Of a stretch of DNA of 64,000 nt, positions 48,946 through 56,982 are shown one piece after another. The notes below the pieces were generated by a model, which did not search any database, was not told where the DNA came from, and saw only the letters and a list, made by a program, of their open reading frames with translations. The DNA lies in contig NZ_CP063373.1 of the NCBI RefSeq assembly GCF_015160855.1, positions 3,906,001 to 3,970,000 on the forward strand. The letters are read 5' to 3'. The position numbers and the translations under genes are program-made. Within the stretch, counting starts at the first letter, position 1; each line of letters starts with the position of its first letter. Source of the stretch: Streptomyces ferrugineus. GTDB lineage: Bacteria; Actinomycetota; Actinomycetes; Streptomycetales; Streptomycetaceae.

Positions 48946-50184
48946 TCACGCCGCGTCGCGCATGGGCGATGGCTCGGGCCGTGAGGTCAGACTGGCGGCG
49001 AAAGCTCCATAAGTGTCGGCGTGGTCCTTCAACAGGTGGCTGTACGTACTGCGCAGCATCTCGACTGAGTCGCCTACCCACGCGGCCACGGTGTGCTCGG
49101 GGATTCTGTTCTGGAGGCACGTGGAGATGAAGGTGTGCCGGAGGTCATGGAAGGTTGGAAGGTTCCCCTTCTCATCCTTGATCCCTAGCTTCCGCAGCGT
49201 GGGCTTCCACAGACATTCGTTGAAGTGGTTCTTGCAGAGGAGGGTGTTGTGTGGCCCCCAGAAGAGGGCCTGTACCGAGCCACGCTGGCAGTCATCGATC
49301 TTCTGCTTGTGCTGCCACAGGACGTTTTGTGCGGCCCGCGGAGGGTGGCGGTGCATGTGTTCGTTGAGGGTTTCTTGGAGATACGGGGGGATCGGAACGT
49401 CTTTCGTGGTGAGGCGCGGGCTCGTCTTGAGGCGGTCTATGAGCGTGGGCTTGTGACGAGTCTCCTTGGTCTTGAGCACTTGGCGGTGAACGGTGAGCAG
49501 CCTTCTGTCTGTGTCGATGACGTCTGTGCACACGGCTAGCGCCTCTGCTTGCCGGACGCCGCAGGCGAAGCCGAGCATCGGGATGGGACGGTAAGGCTCG
49601 GGAAACTCGTCATAGATTGCCCAGCACTCGTCTGGGGTGAAGACGTACGACTCCGTCGCGCTTACGTAGGGTCCGGGGACCTCGTATGTGGGGTTGGCGG
49701 CGATCCTTCCGTTCTGGAGGGCGTCTCTGATAATCATCTTGAAGACCTTCCAGTGGCCTTCGGCCGTGCGGTTGGCGAGGTTCTTGTTGGCCTCCATCTC
49801 CTGGACCCAGACCTCTACTTGGGCCCGCTTGATGGTCCGCAGGCGCTTGCTTCCCCAGCGAGGGTTGAGGTGTAGGCGAATAGACACCTCATAGTTCACG
49901 ACGGTGCCTTCCTTGGCGCGGCGCCTGCTGAGCCAGTCGGCAGCCCACTCTTTGAAGGTCAGGGATGCTTCGGCAGGCTCCGGAGCTACGCCGCTAGCCA
50001 TGTTGTCCAGAACGGCTTGCGCCTGAGCCTGGGTTATGCCAACTGACTCGGGGATAGTGGCTCGTGTGCGGTTACCCTCGGCGTTCGTGAGGTTGTAGGA
50101 CCAGCTATGGCCGCAGCCGCCCTTCTTGGGGCGGTTCTGGTCGGAGCAGTCGCACCGCTTGTAGACAGTGGGCTTGCGTGCCAC
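48946..50184 (-). CDS. tyrosine recombinase/integrase
   Basis: A 412-residue phage-type integrase. The N-terminus has a Cys-rich arm-binding region (CDCSDQNRPKKGGCGHSW), the core-binding domain spans about 70-170 (SLTFKEWAADWLSRRRAKEGTVVNYE), and the catalytic domain shows GFACGVRQAEALAV (first Arg, in the less common context CGVRQAE), HDLRHTFISTC (His-x-x-Arg, about 346-349), WVGDSVEMLRSTYSHL with the nucleophile Tyr about residue 381. It integrates and excises the element. ATG start. The excisionase-like gene is 165 bp upstream on the same strand. Confidence 0.95.
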   Translation of the reverse strand: MARKPTVYKRCDCSDQNRPKKGGCGHSWSYNLTNAEGNRTRATIPESVGITQAQAQAVLDNMASGVAPEPAEASLTFKEWAADWLSRRRAKEGTVVNYEVSIRLHLNPRWGSKRLRTIKRAQVEVWVQEMEANKNLANRTAEGHWKVFKMIIRDALQNGRIAANPTYEVPGPYVSATESYVFTPDECWAIYDEFPEPYRPIPMLGFACGVRQAEALAVCTDVIDTDRRLLTVHRQVLKTKETRHKPTLIDRLKTSPRLTTKDVPIPPYLQETLNEHMHRHPPRAAQNVLWQHKQKIDDCQRGSVQALFWGPHNTLLCKNHFNECLWKPTLRKLGIKDEKGNLPTFHDLRHTFISTCLQNRIPEHTVAAWVGDSVEMLRSTYSHLLKDHADTYGAFAASLTSRPEPSPMRDAA

Positions 50185-50349
50185 GGGATACCTCTCGAGA
50201 TTCAGTGGGTTCGCGGGTGACTCCCTGGCCAGGGGAGTTTGACTGTACGTAGGCGCAGCCGTGGCCGGTCAAGCCCGACGGGCGGGGGCTGGACGAGCGG
50301 TGATGGACCTTCTATTCGCGGCAATGGCACCTACGTCGGCGTGCGGGAT

Positions 50350-50535
50350 TCACTCCATGCGCGCTTCTATCCATGCCTCGAAATCGCGCTCCCGGACACG
50401 AAGAATGCGATCGCTGACACGTACGACGGGGATATCCCAGTTCCTGTAGTTGTCGAGCACCGTGCGCTTTGTGACTTCCATTCGCTCGGCAATCGTCTCG
50501 AAACTCAGCAATACGTTGGAGCCACCGCGAGCCAT
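50350..50535 (-). CDS. excisionase/AlpA-like HTH protein
   Basis: A 61-residue MerR-type/AlpA-like HTH protein: LLSFETIAERMEVTKRTVLDNYRNWDIPVVRVSDRILRVRERDFEAWIE, the usual excisionase pattern (residue blocks for HTH, then V-s-x-R-I-L-R-V-r). It directs the integrase toward excision and may regulate nearby promoters. ATG at 50535 follows AAGGA; the longer reading to 50613 is unlikely. Confidence 0.88.
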   Translation of the reverse strand: MARGGSNVLLSFETIAERMEVTKRTVLDNYRNWDIPVVRVSDRILRVRERDFEAWIEARME

Positions 50536-51013
50536 CGTCGTCCTTGCTTTCTCGTAGGTGTCCCCCGGCGGACCGATCCGGCCGGACGGAGCCGGTTGCG
50601 TTCCGCCCGGCACCGATACGTACGTCGATCATCGGAATCTGTTACACCTCTGCGAGGCCCGCCGGTCTCCAGCGCGATGAAGTCGCTTCGTGGTGGTGAC
50701 GGTTGGGATGGACGGGTTGCCCTCGAGATCGATGGCGGCGGGGTGGTGGCGTTCGTTGGGCATCGCAACATGGGCGCGGCAAATCGGGCGCACGGCCGGG
50801 GCGTCTGCGACGGCCGGGGCATACCCGCACCGCGTGGCAGCGAAGGTTGCGCGCCATCGCTGATCTGTTCGATGCGTTCTGTGACTGATTGGTTATGCTG
50901 CCTCGGTGCCGCATCGGAACGTGATCGTCCGTTGGTGGGGAGACCGTGGTGGTTGGTCCGAGGGCGGCGCTGTAGTTGATGACCACAGCACCGGCTTGGG
51001 GGGATAGCACGCC
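50536..51013. other. divergent control region of the element
   Basis: No gene is supported in these 478 bp between the leftward xis/int and the rightward sigma-factor gene. CCGATACGTACG (50612-50623) followed by ATCATCGG (50628-50635) forms an imperfect inverted repeat near the xis promoter. Long frames on both strands here have no conserved features. Promoters for both directions must lie within it. Confidence 0.4.
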
Positions 51014-51682
51014 GTGACCGACATTCTGGAGGCCCTGGTCGCACGCGCCGTAGCAGGCGGGGACGACGGGGCTGACGCCATTGGGGCGTTATACGACGAG
51101 CTCAATGACACCGTGTACCACTGGGTGCGGTTCTACATCCGGGACGGACACGTCGCGGAGGATTTGTGTCAGGAAGTGTGGCTGAAGGTCGCCCAGAACA
51201 TCAGCAAGTACCGCGCGGGGACGTGTCTGCTGGCCTGGCTGCGCACGATCACTAAGAACACCGCGCTTGACTACCTGCGCTCGGTGCAGCGGCGCCCCTC
51301 GGAAGTGCTGTACGCCGACCACCTTGAGCTCGACCGGCCGCGCTTCGATCAGAACCCGGAAGAGCACGCCGAACGGCGCGCACTGGCCCAGGCTGTTGCC
51401 TATCACCTGCAAAAATTGCGCCATGAGCAGCGGCAGGTCCTGATCCTGCGGTTCTTCGACGGGCTAACTCCGGGGCAGACTGCGCAGATCATGGGGAAGT
51501 CGGATGGCGCTGTCCGTACCCTCACGGTGCGAGCGCTGCGCAAGCTCGCCGCAGTCATGCCGGCAGGGGAGTCGTCTTCCGAATTGGTCGAAGAGCTGCT
51601 GTCGGCGGCAGCGGGCGGACATAGAGTTGTCGGAACACGGGTTGATGCACGAGAGGCGAGGGTGCATGTCGCGACGCGCTGA
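51014..51682 (+). CDS. ECF-like sigma-70 family sigma factor with a TTA codon
   Basis: A 222-residue sigma factor. Region 2 is ALYDELNDTVYHWVRFYIRDGHVAEDLCQEVWLKVAQNISKY, a linker follows, and region 4 is LQKLRHEQRQVLILRFFDGLTPGQTAQIMGKSDGAVRTLTVRALRKL. The C-terminal ~40 residues are extra. Codon 26 (51089-51091) is TTA, which in Streptomyces needs the bldA tRNA and links expression to development. GTG start after GGGGGG. The next two genes overlap or follow closely and are probably its control partners. A sigma factor in an integrative element is uncommon cargo. Confidence 0.9.
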   Translation: MTDILEALVARAVAGGDDGADAIGALYDELNDTVYHWVRFYIRDGHVAEDLCQEVWLKVAQNISKYRAGTCLLAWLRTITKNTALDYLRSVQRRPSEVLYADHLELDRPRFDQNPEEHAERRALAQAVAYHLQKLRHEQRQVLILRFFDGLTPGQTAQIMGKSDGAVRTLTVRALRKLAAVMPAGESSSELVEELLSAAAGGHRVVGTRVDAREARVHVATR

Positions 51683-52052
51683 CCAGAGTGAGCGCTTGGA
51701 GCGGGCGCTGGAAGGCGGGCCCATCCCTCATGATGAGGAGACCCGCCAGATGCTGGCTGCCGCGGGTGCACTGCATCCCGGCTACCAACGCAGTCCCTCG
51801 CGGGTGCGCGATGCCAGAGAGGCAATGCTCCGTGCGTACGCGCGTACCCAGAACGCGCAGGAGACGCGGGAGGACGCGGGATCCGGTGACGGCCTGGACG
51901 AGCCGGAGCTTCATCGTGAGGAGATTGAACTGCCCGACGGTGGGCAGCTCGTGCTCACGGACATCGAAGACATCACACCGGAGCGTGCCCAGAAGATGGC
52001 CGACCGCGTCGCTCGCATCCTGAACAGCAAGGAAAGAGACCACCAGAGTTGA
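51666..52052 (+). CDS. small protein overlapping the sigma gene, possible anti-sigma partner
   Basis: A 128-residue soluble, charged protein with no membrane helix. The N-terminal RLERALEGGPIPHDEETRQMLAAAGAL and RVRDAREAMLRAYART recall the short helical region at the start of actinobacterial DUF5667-type and RsdA-like anti-sigma factors, but similarity is only in pattern. The C-terminal half (EIELPDGGQLVLTDIEDITPERAQKMADRVARIL) is acidic. It overlaps the sigma gene by 17 nt, with GAGG upstream of ATG, so the two are coupled. Function by position only. Confidence 0.45.
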   Translation: MSRRADQSERLERALEGGPIPHDEETRQMLAAAGALHPGYQRSPSRVRDAREAMLRAYARTQNAQETREDAGSGDGLDEPELHREEIELPDGGQLVLTDIEDITPERAQKMADRVARILNSKERDHQS

Positions 52053-52092
52053 GCAGCGCAATACCGGAGGGCTTCGGCGTCTGGGGGCAGCC

Positions 52093-53715
52093 ATGACCGA
52101 GTCGCAGCCTCGTGTCCGGATCCACATCTTCACTCCCGAGGACGAGGACGAGGACGACCTCACTGACCTGGGCCTCGTCAATGTTGGAGGCGAGCGCCTC
52201 CTGTTCCTGAAGCCTCAGAGCTTCGATTCGGCTGTTCGGCAGGTGCGTTCCGCATTGCCGGATCTCCCGCTGGAGCAGGTTGAGCGCTTGTTGCGCGAGC
52301 ACCAGGAGTTCAAGGACTTCGAGGAACTGCTGGGGACGGCCAAGTCAGTTTCGCCCTTGGACATCACCCCTATGCTCGACGAGCCTCGCCTGCCGGGACG
52401 TCTGCGCGGCCGCACAAAACGATGGGTGATCGCTGCTGCGCTGGCGCCTGCGCTCGCGGGGAGTTGGGCACTGGGCTACTTCAGCGCCGGCAGCCCGGCA
52501 GGAACTTCAGCGAGTGTGCCGGACAAGAGCCCGTCGCCGAGTGCCACCGACGCTTCGGCCGTGCGGCCCGCAGCGAAGCCGTTCGTCGGCCCGGAGTTCA
52601 TGGACTTCTCCAAGGCTGGGCAGATCGACTGCAAGCCGATCGCCAACCTCGAAGCGGAGTGCACGGACGCGGACGGCATGGTGATGTCGAGTAAGGCAGC
52701 GATCGGGCCGGACAGCACGATCTTCACCTTCTCGTACGGTTCGGAGCAGATAGGGCTGAGAATCTTCGGAGACGCGACCTACGCGGAGACGTGGGCCCGG
52801 CAGGACGGTACGACCGAGCTATACCCTAACCTCACCCGCTCCGGCCGGTACGTGCTCTGGGGCACGGACAAGAAGCGGTTGTCGGAGTACACGGAATTGC
52901 TCCAGGCCGCGAATGCTAGCTCCTCGACTAGACCGCACATGATGCGTTCGGCGGCACCGCTCCCGCCCCGTCTGGCCGCGCTCACCCTAGGCACCTTGGG
53001 GCTTGGCGAAGGGGACGTGGCGACCATCCTGCACTCGCCGCGCAGCGCGCCGCTCGCCGAGCCCGTACTCCTAGCTGCGCAAGCAGTGCTCGGTGTCCAA
53101 ACAACCGTTCCGCGGTTCACGGGTGGCGATGACATCGTCGCGATTGCCGCCGGTCTTGATCGGCCGCCTGTGGTGTCCCCGGCCGAGCACACCACGGACA
53201 TGGACCCCCCTACGGTCCCGATCGTGCCCCGGGGCACTCAGCCCACGCCGATCGAGAACACCGAAGGGACGCAGCCGACTACGTCGACGCCGGCTCCTGC
53301 GGAAGAGCCGACCGCGGAAGGACCCCAGGCCGAGCAGCCGACATCAACGCCTGCTCCGGTCGAGTCAACAGCGCCGGAACAGTCCACACCTCCAGCAACG
53401 TCGGCCCCCGAGCCGTCGACTCCCCCGGCCTCCGATCCGGTCGAGGAGACGACTGCAGTCCCGGAGCCCACGGCTGTGGATGAGACCCAGACCGACGAAG
53501 GCTCCGGCCCGGTCGAGGAAACTCCGGCCGCCCCGGAGAGCCCGGCGCTGTCTGACGAGGGCTCAGCCCTGGTGGAGGAGACTCCGGCCCCCGTGGACCT
53601 GCCCGTGGATACCGCCGCTCCCACCGAGGAGCCGTCTCCCGCGGATCCGAGCACGGGGCAGAGCGTGGACGACCTGCTGATCCTGGACTCGGCCTGGACG
53701 GTCGCAACCGCCTGA
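52093..53715 (+). CDS. single-pass membrane protein with Pro/Thr/Glu-rich external tail
   Basis: A 540-residue protein. Residues 1-110 are cytoplasmic and acidic at first (FTPEDEDEDDLTDLG) with a helical DLPLEQVERLLREHQEFKDF; one membrane helix at about 111-130 (WVIAAALAPALAGSWALGYF); an external globular segment with a Cys pair (DCKPIANLEAECTDADG) about 165-275; then about 180 residues of low-complexity PTE-rich sequence. No family recognised. It follows the sigma gene and its overlapping partner on one transcript and could be the surface sensor that holds the sigma factor (inference). Confidence 0.6.
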   Translation: MTESQPRVRIHIFTPEDEDEDDLTDLGLVNVGGERLLFLKPQSFDSAVRQVRSALPDLPLEQVERLLREHQEFKDFEELLGTAKSVSPLDITPMLDEPRLPGRLRGRTKRWVIAAALAPALAGSWALGYFSAGSPAGTSASVPDKSPSPSATDASAVRPAAKPFVGPEFMDFSKAGQIDCKPIANLEAECTDADGMVMSSKAAIGPDSTIFTFSYGSEQIGLRIFGDATYAETWARQDGTTELYPNLTRSGRYVLWGTDKKRLSEYTELLQAANASSSTRPHMMRSAAPLPPRLAALTLGTLGLGEGDVATILHSPRSAPLAEPVLLAAQAVLGVQTTVPRFTGGDDIVAIAAGLDRPPVVSPAEHTTDMDPPTVPIVPRGTQPTPIENTEGTQPTTSTPAPAEEPTAEGPQAEQPTSTPAPVESTAPEQSTPPATSAPEPSTPPASDPVEETTAVPEPTAVDETQTDEGSGPVEETPAAPESPALSDEGSALVEETPAPVDLPVDTAAPTEEPSPADPSTGQSVDDLLILDSAWTVATA

Positions 53716-53722
53716 ACAGCCA

Positions 53723-53754
53723 GAGGGGGCCCGGACTGATGTCCGGGCCCCCTC
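53723..53754. terminator. bidirectional terminator after the sigma operon
   Basis: GAGGGGGCCCGGAC and its exact complement form a 14-bp stem with TGAT loop, 8 bp after the membrane-protein stop and 12 bp before the convergent ssb stop. Confidence 0.92.
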
Positions 53755-53766
53755 GGTGTACACGGG

Positions 53767-54219
53767 TCAGAACGGCGGTTCGTCCCGGTGCGGCGCGGCC
53801 CACGCGTCGTCGGCTGCGGGACGGTTGTGCACCGCGGCGGGGTGCTGCGCGCTGCCCCCAGTCTTGGTGACCTTCGCGGTGGCGTTGCGCAGGCTGGCTC
53901 CGACTTCCTCGACGTCCAGCTCGTAGACCGTGCGGTTGACGCCCTCACGGTCCTCGTAGGAGCGCTGCTTGAAGCGTCCCTGGACGATGACGCGCAAGCC
54001 CCGTATAAAGGACTCGGCGACGTTCTCGGCCGCCTGGCGCCACACGGCGCAGGTAAGGAACAGGCTTTCGCCGTCCTTCCACCCGTTGGTCTGTCGGTCG
54101 AAGGTGCGTGGGGTGGAGGCGATGCGGAACTTGGCCACCGCGGCGCCGGAGGGGGTGAAGCGGAGTTCGGGGTCGTCGACCAGGTTCCCGACGACGGTGA
54201 TGACGGTCTCGCCTGCCAC
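53767..54219 (-). CDS. ssb: single-stranded DNA-binding protein
   Basis: A 150-residue OB-fold [71 protein letters not shown] and the acidic tail ending DEPPF (the protein-interaction tip, close to DDEPPF) are typical. It binds single-stranded DNA during the element's replication or recombination. It is a second, element-borne SSB distinct from the longer chromosomal one. ATG at 54219. Confidence 0.93.
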   Translation of the reverse strand: MAGETVITVVGNLVDDPELRFTPSGAAVAKFRIASTPRTFDRQTNGWKDGESLFLTCAVWRQAAENVAESFIRGLRVIVQGRFKQRSYEDREGVNRTVYELDVEEVGASLRNATAKVTKTGGSAQHPAAVHNRPAADDAWAAPHRDEPPF

Positions 54220-54241
54220 GGACAGGGCCTTTCAGGGTTGG

Positions 54242-54267
54242 GGCCGCCCGCGCGGGTGCGGGCGGCC
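54242..54267. terminator. terminator of the endolysin gene
   Basis: GGCCGCCCGC pairs with GCGGGCGGCC (10 bp) around GCGGGT. It lies just 8 bp past the leftward amidase stop and upstream of ssb. Confidence 0.75.
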
Positions 54268-54274
54268 GGGAAGG

Positions 54275-55333
54275 TCAGGCGAACAGGCGCTTCCAGGTCT
54301 CGGGCCCCGGGATGCCGTCGGCGTCGCTACCGGTCCAGCCCTGGGCACGCTGGAAGGCCTCGACGTTCTTGCGGTCGGCGTCGGACCACCTCGGGCCAGG
54401 TCCCTGGGTGTAGAACCTGCCGAAGCCCTTCCGGACGAGCTGCTGCCCGAGCAGGGTGACGCTCGCGTTGCTCTTGCCGGGCCCGAACTTGCCCCGGCCC
54501 GGGAACGGGGGCGTCGGCTTCGCCGTGACCTTGGACGGCAGGGTGCCCAGCAGCTTCTTGAGGGACGTCTTGCCGGGGACACCGTCCGCCGCCGTGCCGG
54601 AGTAGCCGAGGGACTCCTGGAAGTCCTGGTAGTTCAGGGTGTCGGCGTCCGTCCACGTGGGGCCCGGCCCGCTGGTGTAGTGCCTGCTGAACCCCTTCCT
54701 CACCAGGGCCTGGCCGACCTTGGTGACCTGAGTGCCCTTGGCGCCGTAGCCGTACGCCAGGCCGTTGATGGTGACCTGGTAGCGGGCGGCCCCGGAGCTC
54801 GAGCCGCTGCCCGGGAGAGAGCCGCCCGGGTCCGGCGCCGCGTCGTAGTCTCCGGCCGGCATGCCCGCCTGCACCCAGGTGTAGAGCCTGGTGCCGGGGC
54901 ACGCGGTTGCGAACCCGTCGCGGTGACCGCGCTTGGCCAGCGTGCGTCCGGTCTTCCTGCACGCCTCCTCGTACAGGGCACGGCACGCGGCGAGCGCCTT
55001 GGCGCTGGGCGCCTGGTCGCCGCCGATGGCGATCTGGACACCGATGCCGCTGATGTTGTGGTTGGGGCAGTGGGCGCCCTGCAGGGTCCAGCCCCGACCC
55101 TCGTAGATGTTCCCGGCCTGGTCGATGACGAAGTTGTAGCCGACGCCGGACCAGCCCTGGTTGATGTGCCCGGCCTCGATGGCGCGCATGATGGCGTAGC
55201 CGGTGCGGGTGATCGGGGTGCCGCCGTCGTAGTGGACGAAGAACTCGGTGCGCTTCGACAGCGAAACGGTGGCCGGGGCGCCGTTCCAGGGCTTAGCGCC
55301 CCAGGTGGCGCGAGAGATGATCTTGATGGTCAT
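54275..55333 (-). CDS. endolysin-like N-acetylmuramoyl-L-alanine amidase (PGRP type) with two binding modules
   Basis: A 352-residue protein without signal peptide, as expected for a phage endolysin released by a holin. Residues 1-160 are an amidase-2/PGRP domain: ISRATWGAKPW, EFFVHYDGG (Zn His), GVGYNFVIDQAGNIYEGRGW, HCPNHNISGIGVQIAIGG and ACPGTRLYTWV (Zn Cys). The C-terminal part contains two similar ~65-residue modules (VTKVGQALVRKGFSRHYTSGPGPTWTDAD... and LLGQQLVRKGFGRFYTQGPGPRWSDAD..., each ending ADGVPG/ADGIPG) of the peptidoglycan-binding type in actinomycete hydrolases. It cleaves the stem-peptide amide bond of peptidoglycan. Confidence 0.92.
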   Translation of the reverse strand: MTIKIISRATWGAKPWNGAPATVSLSKRTEFFVHYDGGTPITRTGYAIMRAIEAGHINQGWSGVGYNFVIDQAGNIYEGRGWTLQGAHCPNHNISGIGVQIAIGGDQAPSAKALAACRALYEEACRKTGRTLAKRGHRDGFATACPGTRLYTWVQAGMPAGDYDAAPDPGGSLPGSGSSSGAARYQVTINGLAYGYGAKGTQVTKVGQALVRKGFSRHYTSGPGPTWTDADTLNYQDFQESLGYSGTAADGVPGKTSLKKLLGTLPSKVTAKPTPPFPGRGKFGPGKSNASVTLLGQQLVRKGFGRFYTQGPGPRWSDADRKNVEAFQRAQGWTGSDADGIPGPETWKRLFA

Positions 55334-55655
55334 GGGGGGTGGTGCCTTCCGCTCTGGTGATCAAGTGGAGGGCACCGTGCAGGGTGCGACTGGTTAACGT
55401 CGCGTGCTGCGCCTACCGGCCTTGGAGAACACCGGTGCAGCGGTCATTGGCTAGATTGATCTTGAGCGGTGGAAGGGCCCGTTATCGTGATACGGGCCCT
55501 TCGCGATCGGATGCTAGTCAGCGCTGGTGCTCGAACCAGAGGACTAGGTGTGCCGTCACATGAGGTTGGTGCCACGACCGCGATCACCGCGCAGCCGGTG
55601 CCCCGGTTTCCGGCTTTCCCCCTGCACTGCCGGGTCGGCTGGCTACCGTCTTCGT
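55334..55655. other. gap with terminator hairpin and a tRNA-like arm
   Basis: GAAGGGCCCGT/ACGGGCCCTTC (55472-55482 with 55492-55502) is a perfect 11-bp stem with 9-nt loop, a good bidirectional terminator. Just after it, CTGGTGCTCGAACCAG (55524-55539) makes a small stem-loop reminiscent of a T-arm, but no full tRNA fold follows. No gene is supported. Confidence 0.55.
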
Positions 55656-56063
55656 ATGACGTGGTGGCAGGCGGCCCTTTGGGGCCTGGCCGGCGGAGGA
55701 GCGGCCTCGGTGCTGTCCTTCACGACGGCCGTAGTGTCGTCCGGGTACTCCTGGCCCTGGAGGAAGAAGATAGACGCCGGGGAACCGTCTGGGGAGTTGG
55801 GGCCGCGGCTGTTCGTGCTGGCCGCCGGGGCCGTGCTGGGCGCCGCGGTTGCGGCCGCCGCGCACGACCAGATCAGCGGCCCCTGGCCAGCCTTCATCTT
55901 CGGCGTCGGTGCCCCCGCCACACTCCGCGGCCTGCTCTCCGGCGTCGAGGTCGCCCCCCGCACCTACCCCGCGCCACCCCCTGGGCCCGCGTCGGCCTCG
56001 TCCGCGCCGCGCACGGCCCTGCCCGCCCCCGGCCCGGGAGAGGTCCGTGAAGACGCACCCTGA
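55656..56063 (+). CDS. small two- or three-helix membrane protein
   Basis: A 135-residue protein of unknown family: MTWWQAALWGLAGGGAASVLSF (first helix), a basic loop PWRKKIDAGEPSGE, LFVLAAGAVLGAAVAAAAHD (second helix) and WPAFIFGVGAPATLRGLL (third hydrophobic stretch), ending in a Pro/Ala-rich cytoplasmic tail. It overlaps the pentapeptide gene by 17 nt, so both are co-translated and probably work together. Holin function is conceivable but the divergent orientation to the endolysin and the tail argue against it. ATG at 55656 with weak ribosome binding site. Confidence 0.6.
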   Translation: MTWWQAALWGLAGGGAASVLSFTTAVVSSGYSWPWRKKIDAGEPSGELGPRLFVLAAGAVLGAAVAAAAHDQISGPWPAFIFGVGAPATLRGLLSGVEVAPRTYPAPPPGPASASSAPRTALPAPGPGEVREDAP

Positions 56064-56982
56064 CACCCCGCTCGGCCGCATCGCGCTGGCCGCCCGCCCC
56101 GCCCGGCCGTGGCTGCACATCCGCGCCTCCCGCTGGTGGCGCCGTGTCCTGCTCGCCGCCGGCGCGCGGCAAGCGCCGTGGGCGGGGAAGAACTGGCGCG
56201 GCGCAGACCTGCGCGGCGCGGACCTGGCCGGCGTGGACCTGACCGACGCGAACTTGACCCGCGTGTTCCTGAGCGGCGCGGACCTGACCTACGCGTTCCT
56301 GAGCGGCGCGAACCTGACCCACGCGGAAGTGCGCGGCGCGAACCTGAGCCACGCGGACGTGCGCGAAGCGAACCTGACCGACGCGGACCTGACCGATGCG
56401 GACCTGCGCAGCGCGAACCTGCGTGGCGCGAACCTGCCCCGTGCGTTCCTGCGTGGCGCGAACCTGCGCCGTGCGAACCTGGCCGACGTGGACCTGGCCG
56501 GCGCGAACCTGATCGACGCGAAGCTGCGCGGCGCGAACCTGCGCGGCGCGAACCTGACCCGCGCGAACCTGGACGGCGCGAACCTGAACGGCGCGAACCT
56601 GATCCGCGTGGACCTGCGCGGCGCGTTCCTGCGTGGCGCGAACCTGCCCCGTGCGTTCCTGAGCGGCGCGGACCTGACCCGCGCGGACCTGGACGGCGCG
56701 GACCTGGACGGCGCGGACCTGACCGACACGTACTTGACTGGCGCGAAACTGACCGGCGCGAACCTGCGCGGCGCGGACGTGAGCGGCGCGAACCTGGCCG
56801 ACGTGAACCTGGCCGACGCGGACTTTGTGGATTTGACTTGGTCAGAGCAGACAATTTGGCCCGATACGCTTGCCGTGCAGATGCGGGCGCGCTCTGTACC
56901 GCTCGGGAGCGGCAAGTGGCGTGTGCAAGGGGCTGGCAACAGCGGAGCCGACCTGGAAGCACCGCCTCTGCCCATGCGTTGA
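56047..56982 (+). CDS. pentapeptide-repeat protein
   Basis: A 311-residue protein. After a basic N-terminus (RASRWWRRVLLAAGARQAP) come about 44 consecutive A(D/N)LXX pentapeptides (~residues 45-265) such as GADLRGADLAGVDLTDANL, forming a right-handed quadrilateral beta-helix; a short C-terminal tail (TWSEQTIWPDTLAVQM) follows. Known pentapeptide proteins either mimic DNA to bind gyrase or anchor partners at membranes; here the overlap with a membrane protein gene suggests the latter. GTG after GGGAGAGG. Its DNA is a dense 15-bp repeat, prone to slippage. Confidence 0.88.
   Translation: MKTHPDTPLGRIALAARPARPWLHIRASRWWRRVLLAAGARQAPWAGKNWRGADLRGADLAGVDLTDANLTRVFLSGADLTYAFLSGANLTHAEVRGANLSHADVREANLTDADLTDADLRSANLRGANLPRAFLRGANLRRANLADVDLAGANLIDAKLRGANLRGANLTRANLDGANLNGANLIRVDLRGAFLRGANLPRAFLSGADLTRADLDGADLDGADLTDTYLTGAKLTGANLRGADVSGANLADVNLADADFVDLTWSEQTIWPDTLAVQMRARSVPLGSGKWRVQGAGNSGADLEAPPLPMR

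Noticed and set aside
50239..50979. 246-codon rightward frame between excisionase and sigma genes
   Set aside because: Overlaps the excisionase antisense, no ribosome binding site, no conserved features; treated as control region.
55524..55560. Possible tRNA (GTGCTCGAACCAG arm) near 55.5 kb
   Set aside because: The arm lacks the standard GGTTCGANNCC order and no acceptor, D or anticodon stems could be folded around it.
56200..56830. Dense regular short repeats resembling a CRISPR array
   Set aside because: They encode uninterrupted pentapeptide repeats at 15-bp spacing with no unique spacers.
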